From the IMG/VR virus record IMGVR_UViG_3300025115_000022, positions 1 through 43,897 of that record: 43,897 nt of DNA. The stretch is one strand, 5' to 3'. The notes under the pieces are model-generated. The model had not been told where the DNA came from, did no database searches, and worked only from the letters and a program-made list of their open reading frames with translations. The position numbers and the translations under genes were made by a program. The stretch is from a virus. Positions 41,266 through 43,897 of this stretch are shown here, piece by piece (the first letter of the stretch is position 1; each line of letters begins with the position of its first letter).

Positions 41266-41667
41266 ATGCCGACCAAGAAGAACGCTCCCAAGGCCTCCAA
41301 GGCCATGTCCCTTGACCAGATCAAGGCGGCGATCGCTGCGTTGCAGGCCGAGCAGGAGAAGCTCGAGCCCCAGCCCAAGACCAAGGGTCTGACGGGCAAC
41401 GACCTGCTGCGGTACGTCGAGCTGGGCCGCAAGATCGCGGACGCTCCGGACACGCAGGCTGAGGCAATCGCCGAGGCCTACTACAGGTCCGACGAGTACA
41501 CCCGCATCCTGGAGCGGGCCGTCCATCGGGCGGCGAAGAAGGACAAGTGGCACGTGACGCGGGAAGCCCGTAAGGGTCTCCGCAACGCCAAGTACAACGT
41601 CGAGTGGAACGGCCTGTCGAAGGCCGAGCAGACGGAGTACGAGTGGCTCGTCGCCAAGCGCGGCTAG
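41266..41667 (+). CDS. Small basic coiled-coil protein, first rightward gene
   Basis: A 133-residue protein. I chose ATG 41266 because the strong ribosome site TAGGAGG is 5-10 bases upstream; the frame runs further upstream through non-coding hairpins. The N-terminus is basic and Lys/Ala-rich (PTKKNAPKASKAM), followed by a coil (QIKAAIAALQAEQEKL) and a helical, basic C-terminus (AVHRAAKKDKWHVTREARKG). Codon use is strongly GC3-biased. This suggests a highly expressed, perhaps nucleic-acid-binding early protein. No family is recognised. A strong hairpin terminator follows. Confidence 0.68.
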   Translation: MPTKKNAPKASKAMSLDQIKAAIAALQAEQEKLEPQPKTKGLTGNDLLRYVELGRKIADAPDTQAEAIAEAYYRSDEYTRILERAVHRAAKKDKWHVTREARKGLRNAKYNVEWNGLSKAEQTEYEWLVAKRG

Positions 41668-41749
41668 GTGCTGCAAGCACGCTAGCAAGCGGATAGGCTG
41701 CCCTGATCAGGTAGGACCGAGTTCCGTAAAGGGTGCCCACGGCATCCGA

Positions 41750-41778
41750 TGGGGAGGGGGGTTAGTCCCCCCTCTCCA
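41750..41778 (+). terminator. Strong hairpin terminator after the 41266 gene
   Basis: A 12-bp stem (TGGGGAGGGGGG with CCCCCCTCTCCA, one G-U pair) and the loop TTAGT, followed by TTCAT. The T-run is short, so termination may be partial. The composition is very like the palindrome after the major capsid gene. Confidence 0.6.
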
Positions 41779-41966
41779 TTCATACACAGTTATCACATGT
41801 TTGTTTACATGTCATGAGACAGTAGACAACATGTAATAGTCTGTCCCTATCGTGTCCATCGCAGCTGGGGAAGACCCAGTAACAGGTCAAGGTGTGACTC
41901 CTCCTCAAGTGACTGGTTATAGTGCCCTATCAACCTCGCAAAGACGCACTGGGGAGATCCTGGGCG

Positions 41967-41980
41967 GTGTAGAAATACAC
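41967..41980 (+). promoter_or_regulatory. GNRA-capped hairpin
   Basis: GTGTA-GAAA-TACAC: a perfect 5-bp stem with a GAAA tetraloop, a typical RNA-stabilising loop. It is followed within ten bases by a 24-base palindrome, so it may belong to a folded RNA leader. Confidence 0.4.
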
Positions 41981-41988
41981 GACTGCTG

Positions 41989-42012
41989 ATCATGTAGTTG
42001 CAACTGCATGAT
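41989..42012. promoter_or_regulatory. 24-base palindrome, possible operator
   Basis: ATCATG, T, AGTTGCAACT, G, CATGAT: symmetric except for one T/G pair. A dyad of this length in an intergenic region ahead of small genes suits a dimeric repressor site or a stem-loop. Confidence 0.45.
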
Positions 42013-42092
42013 AGGCGGCCCCGGCTGTGCGAAAGGCCTATCCCCACATTCACCGTTTCCTGTTCCCTGTCCTCAGCCCTGGAGGTAGAGCA

Positions 42093-42350
42093 ATGAACGA
42101 GAAGTGCATGTCCATCGGCGACACGGTCATCGGTATGACCGAGTACGGCACGGTCGTCGTCGGGACTCTCACCGAGTTCCGGAAGTCCGGCGAGAAGGTC
42201 ATCAACATGGTGATGGCCGACGACCTGTACGCCTGCATGATGGTCGTTCTCCTGGAGAACGTCATCGTGAAGGCCAACGACCACGCCGAACGGGTCCGGC
42301 AGAAGTCGCCCTACTTCATCCAGTCCGACCCGCCGAAGTTCGAGTGGTAG
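42093..42350 (+). CDS. Small hypothetical early protein
   Basis: An 85-residue protein. I chose ATG 42093 because CTGGAGGTAG lies just upstream; upstream codons in the same frame belong to the leader. It starts with a beta-rich stretch (GDTVIGMTEYGTVVVGTLTE), as in small SH3-like barrels, and then a methionine-rich helix (MVMADDLYACMMVVLLENV). The leader CCCTGGAGG is repeated before the 42806 gene. No known family is recognised. Confidence 0.62.
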   Translation: MNEKCMSIGDTVIGMTEYGTVVVGTLTEFRKSGEKVINMVMADDLYACMMVVLLENVIVKANDHAERVRQKSPYFIQSDPPKFEW

Positions 42351-42358
42351 AGTCCTCA

Positions 42359-42394
42359 GGGGGAGACGAGCCTAACTGGCCATGACTCTCCCCC
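42359..42394 (+). terminator. Intergenic hairpin
   Basis: GGGGGAGA (42359-42366) pairs with TCTCCCCC (42387-42394). Inside, GCC and GGC form a second short stem. There is no T-run. It sits right after the 42093 gene and may be a transcript end-stabilising or processing hairpin rather than a full terminator. Confidence 0.45.
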
Positions 42395-42430
42395 ACACCT
42401 CCCAACATCCTAGCCCAAGGAGAAGAAACC

Positions 42431-42703
42431 ATGAAGGTCTGTCATATCAGGACGACCATCGGGGAAGATGGTTCGATCATGCAGATCAGCTCCGGAGACG
42501 CCGTCATCGATCTCCAGGCCACCAGGATCATCCGGGAGCAGTTCCCGGAGCTGGTGCAGAAGATCGAGAACGACCTGGTGCAGAAGGCCCAGTACACGGA
42601 CACGACCGCGAGGCCCGTGAACCTGGTCGACATCGCCGGGAGCCACGAGGCCATGGTCGAGGTGGTGCTCGTGCTGCTGTCCAAGCTGCAGCTGAACCCC
42701 TAG
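42431..42703 (+). CDS. Small hypothetical early protein
   Basis: A 90-residue protein starting at ATG 42431 after AAGGAGAAGAAACC. It begins with beta strands (KVCHIRTTIGEDGSIMQISS), followed by a helix (ATRIIREQFPELVQKIENDL) and a C-terminal helix (EAMVEVVLVLLSKLQL). It is a compact acidic protein. No recognised family. It lies between two hairpin-containing gaps. Confidence 0.64.
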   Translation: MKVCHIRTTIGEDGSIMQISSGDAVIDLQATRIIREQFPELVQKIENDLVQKAQYTDTTARPVNLVDIAGSHEAMVEVVLVLLSKLQLNP

Positions 42704-42718
42704 CCCTCAACAGTTCAT

Positions 42719-42740
42719 GGCCTCACAGGGATGTGGGGCC
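42719..42740 (+). terminator. Intergenic hairpin
   Basis: GGCCTCACA-GGGA-TGTGGGGCC, a 9-bp stem with one G-U pair and a 4-base loop, 16 bases after the preceding stop. There is no T-run, so it is probably a processing or stabilising hairpin. Confidence 0.45.
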
Positions 42741-42805
42741 AGACTCTCCCTGATCGGGGTGTGACACGGAAGTCCGCCCCGAGTTCTCTAGCCCTGGAGG
42801 CAGCA

Positions 42806-43102
42806 ATGATCCTCTTCGTCATGTTCCTGTTCTGTGCCCTGATCGGGCTCGTTGGCTACTCCATGGTGACTGGCCTGGTCACTCCCCTGACCATCGTGAT
42901 CGGCGTCATCATGCTGGTGTGCGCTGTGATCGGCGTCGGCTTCCTGGGCGTCATCACCATCGACCTGCTGAAGAAGCAGCGTGATGACATCAAGGCCCGA
43001 GAGCAAGAGCGGGCACTCGCCGCCAAGATGAAGGCCCAGGAGTGGGTCATGGCGGTACATCGCAAAGACTTCCCCGACGGCAACCCCTTCTTCCGCGAGT
43101 AA
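42806..43102 (+). CDS. Small two-helix membrane protein
   Basis: A 98-residue protein. I chose ATG 42806 because CTGGAGGCAG is just upstream. Two transmembrane helices are clear, at about 2-22 (ILFVMFLFCALIGLVGYSMV) and 27-53 (LTIVIGVIMLVCAVIGVGFL). A basic cytoplasmic helix follows (KKQRDDIKAREQERALAAKM). This resembles small early phage membrane proteins or class-II-like holins, but the long charged tail and the position among early genes point more to host takeover or exclusion. Uncertain. Confidence 0.65.
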   Translation: MILFVMFLFCALIGLVGYSMVTGLVTPLTIVIGVIMLVCAVIGVGFLGVITIDLLKKQRDDIKAREQERALAAKMKAQEWVMAVHRKDFPDGNPFFRE

Positions 43103-43180
43103 TGCGCCAGTGCCACCTGGTGCTTCAGTCACCGGATACCGAGAGGTATGCCGTCACTGGGTGGAAGGGCCACTGGCGCA
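43103..43180 (+). ncRNA. Candidate structured RNA element closed by a perfect 10-bp stem
   Basis: TGCGCCAGTG (43103-43112) is the perfect complement of CACTGGCGCA (43171-43180). It encloses 58 bases that hold ATACC-GAGA-GGTAT and several GGTG/CACC pairings. The element begins at the stop codon of the membrane-protein gene. It could be a processed RNA, an RNase III site or a leader element. Confidence 0.4.
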
Positions 43181-43186
43181 GACCTT

Positions 43187-43250
43187 GGGGTGGCTGGTCC
43201 CTACTAGAATGAATGTCGCCCATTCATCGTAGGATATGGCTGGCCACCCC
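43187..43250 (+). promoter_or_regulatory. Long three-part hairpin before the 43281 gene
   Basis: Nested arms: GGGGTGGC/GCCACCCC, CCTAC/GTAGG and ATGAATG/CATTCAT around the loop TCGCC, in all 20 base pairs with internal loops. TTAACTCTTT follows. It may end upstream transcription or control the next gene, whose ribosome site TTGGAGG is 14 bases after it. Confidence 0.45.
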
Positions 43251-43280
43251 TTAACTCTTTCTGCTTGGAGGTAGGTAGCG

Positions 43281-43595
43281 ATGTTTGACAAGACTCTGTC
43301 CGTCACGACTGCCCAGCTGGTCAAGCTCATCATGGGCGGTGCCACGCTGGACCTGAGGGACTTCGCCAACTGGGCACTCCTGGAGAAGCCCCACAAGCCC
43401 GTTGGGGAGGCCCTGGTTGAATACCTGGGGGTCCGCTCGTTCGACTTCCAGCTCCGGGAGACCTACGAGACGCACGGGAAGATCGCGGCCGTCAAGGTCT
43501 GCCGGGAACTCACGGGCATGGGTCTGAAGGAGTGCAAGGACCTGATCGAGGAGCGTGCGGGGGAATACGGCTGGATTCTCCCGGTGAAGTGGTGA
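43281..43595 (+). CDS. Small protein with ribosomal L7/L12 C-terminal-like segment
   Basis: A 104-residue protein starting at ATG 43281 after TTGGAGGTAGGTAG. Residues 66-91 (GKIAAVKVCRELTGMGLKEC, then KDLIEE) closely follow the helix-turn of the L7/L12 C-terminal domain, where the bacterial motif is IKxVRxxTGLGLKEAKDLVE. In the ribosome this surface recruits translation factors. The N-terminal 60 residues are helical and not L7/L12-like, with no dimerisation domain or hinge. A role in touching the host translation machinery is inferred. Such domains also occur in unrelated small bacterial proteins. Confidence 0.72.
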   Translation: MFDKTLSVTTAQLVKLIMGGATLDLRDFANWALLEKPHKPVGEALVEYLGVRSFDFQLRETYETHGKIAAVKVCRELTGMGLKECKDLIEERAGEYGWILPVKW

Positions 43596-43897
43596 AGTAC
43601 TACCTTGTCGGGGTCACGGTGGTGGATCGGATTTACATCATCGATGGCCCCTTCAGCACCGTGGAAGAGGCTGCAGCAAGACGGAAGTTGTCAGGCGACC
43701 TTGTTATCGATGAGAACAAGAACATCGATGTCACGGACGCCTGGCTCTTCCCCTGGGAACGTGAAAACCCGTTTGTGTACGCCCGTCGTATGCAAAAGAA
43801 AGGAAGGCTTGACTTTGAAGTCTGGCGGCAAGACGGCCAAGGTCTCTCCCCCAGTCTCGAAGGCGCAGTTGCGGCTTCTGGGGCGCATCCAAGCCTA
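43592..43897 (+). CDS. Hypothetical protein, runs off the window
   Basis: GTG 43592 overlaps the previous stop (GTGA) and the frame stays open for 102 codons to the edge. The first ~75 residues look genuine (YYLVGVTVVDRIYIIDGPF; TDAWLFPWERENPFVYARRM). The rest may be a shadow of a second frame starting at TTG 43809 after AAAGGAAGG, which reads TLKSGGKTAKVSPPVSKAQL and looks like the start of a real protein. Both are incomplete here. Confidence 0.5.
   Translation, partial: MKYYLVGVTVVDRIYIIDGPFSTVEEAAARRKLSGDLVIDENKNIDVTDAWLFPWERENPFVYARRMQKKGRLDFEVWRQDGQGLSPSLEGAVAASGAHPSL

Larger units (their letters stand above)
41668..42092 (+). other. Structured intergenic region (425 bp without a gene)
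   Basis: No credible gene. It contains GTGCT-GCA-AGCAC just after the stop, CCTGATCAGG, a 12-bp terminator hairpin (41750-41778) and two ACATGT sites with a third CATGT (41790-41840). A GNRA-capped hairpin follows (41967-41980), then a near-perfect 24-base palindrome (41989-42012) overlapping a GATAGGC/GCCTATC stem (42010-42042). No tRNA cloverleaf was found. It may hold promoters, operators or a small RNA. Confidence 0.5.

Noticed and set aside
41668-42092. tRNA or tmRNA in the gene-free region
   Set aside because: No T-loop or anticodon arm set could be placed; GAGTTCCG lacks the required pairing arms.
1-43897. CRISPR array, insertion sequence, integrase or attachment site
   Set aside because: No regularly spaced repeats, no transposase or recombinase motifs, and no direct terminal repeats between the first and last bases of the window.

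Overview
The window reads as a GC-rich tailed-phage genome segment (or a nearly complete small phage genome), most likely a short-tailed virus (podovirus type) of an unidentified, probably Gram-negative, bacterium. The evidence is a head module of terminase, portal, scaffold and HK97-type major capsid protein. It is followed by adaptor-like proteins, a beta-propeller-like tail nozzle and a block of internal/ejection proteins, with no tape-measure, tail-sheath or tail-tube gene. Genes are packed with ATGA/GTGA/TAATG stop-start overlaps, and many start at GTG or TTG.

Layout. (1) Bases 1-6897, plus strand: about 20 small tightly coupled genes around two recognisable replication/recombination genes, a DnaB-like helicase (2314-3603) and a PD-(D/E)XK, Holliday-junction-resolvase-like nuclease (3877-4257). 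Others include a lipoprotein, a Fis-type HTH protein and several zinc-ribbon proteins. (2) Bases 6899-40871, minus strand: one 34-kb leftward operon. In transcription order it holds two small helical proteins, a terminase-small-like protein, a metallophosphoesterase, and a cassette of exported or membrane proteins (two paralogous secreted proteins, a two-PKD-domain secreted protein, a membrane coiled-coil protein). Then come TerL, portal, scaffold, major capsid, three adaptor-like proteins, nozzle, small internal proteins, a 3,765-residue giant protein and a 996-residue protein. (3) Bases 40872-41265: a divergent, AT-rich control region with a leftward sigma70-like promoter, a perfect DnaA box and several hairpins. 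(4) Bases 41266-43897, plus strand: small, well-initiated genes separated by strongly folded intergenic sequences. One of these genes carries an L7/L12 C-terminal-like segment.

Main hypothesis: the giant protein carries signatures resembling a two-barrel (multisubunit-like) RNA polymerase. These are an SSTKLG lysine motif near residue 2378, a downstream D-x3-Q motif, an R-x-P motif at 2924 and a DYDFD aspartate triad at 2964-2968. Since it is encoded among the internal virion proteins, it may be a packaged, ejected RNA polymerase, similar in strategy to crAss-like phage gp66 or the unrelated phage N4 virion polymerase. No single-subunit RNA polymerase, DNA polymerase, endolysin, integrase, tRNA gene or CRISPR array was recognised.
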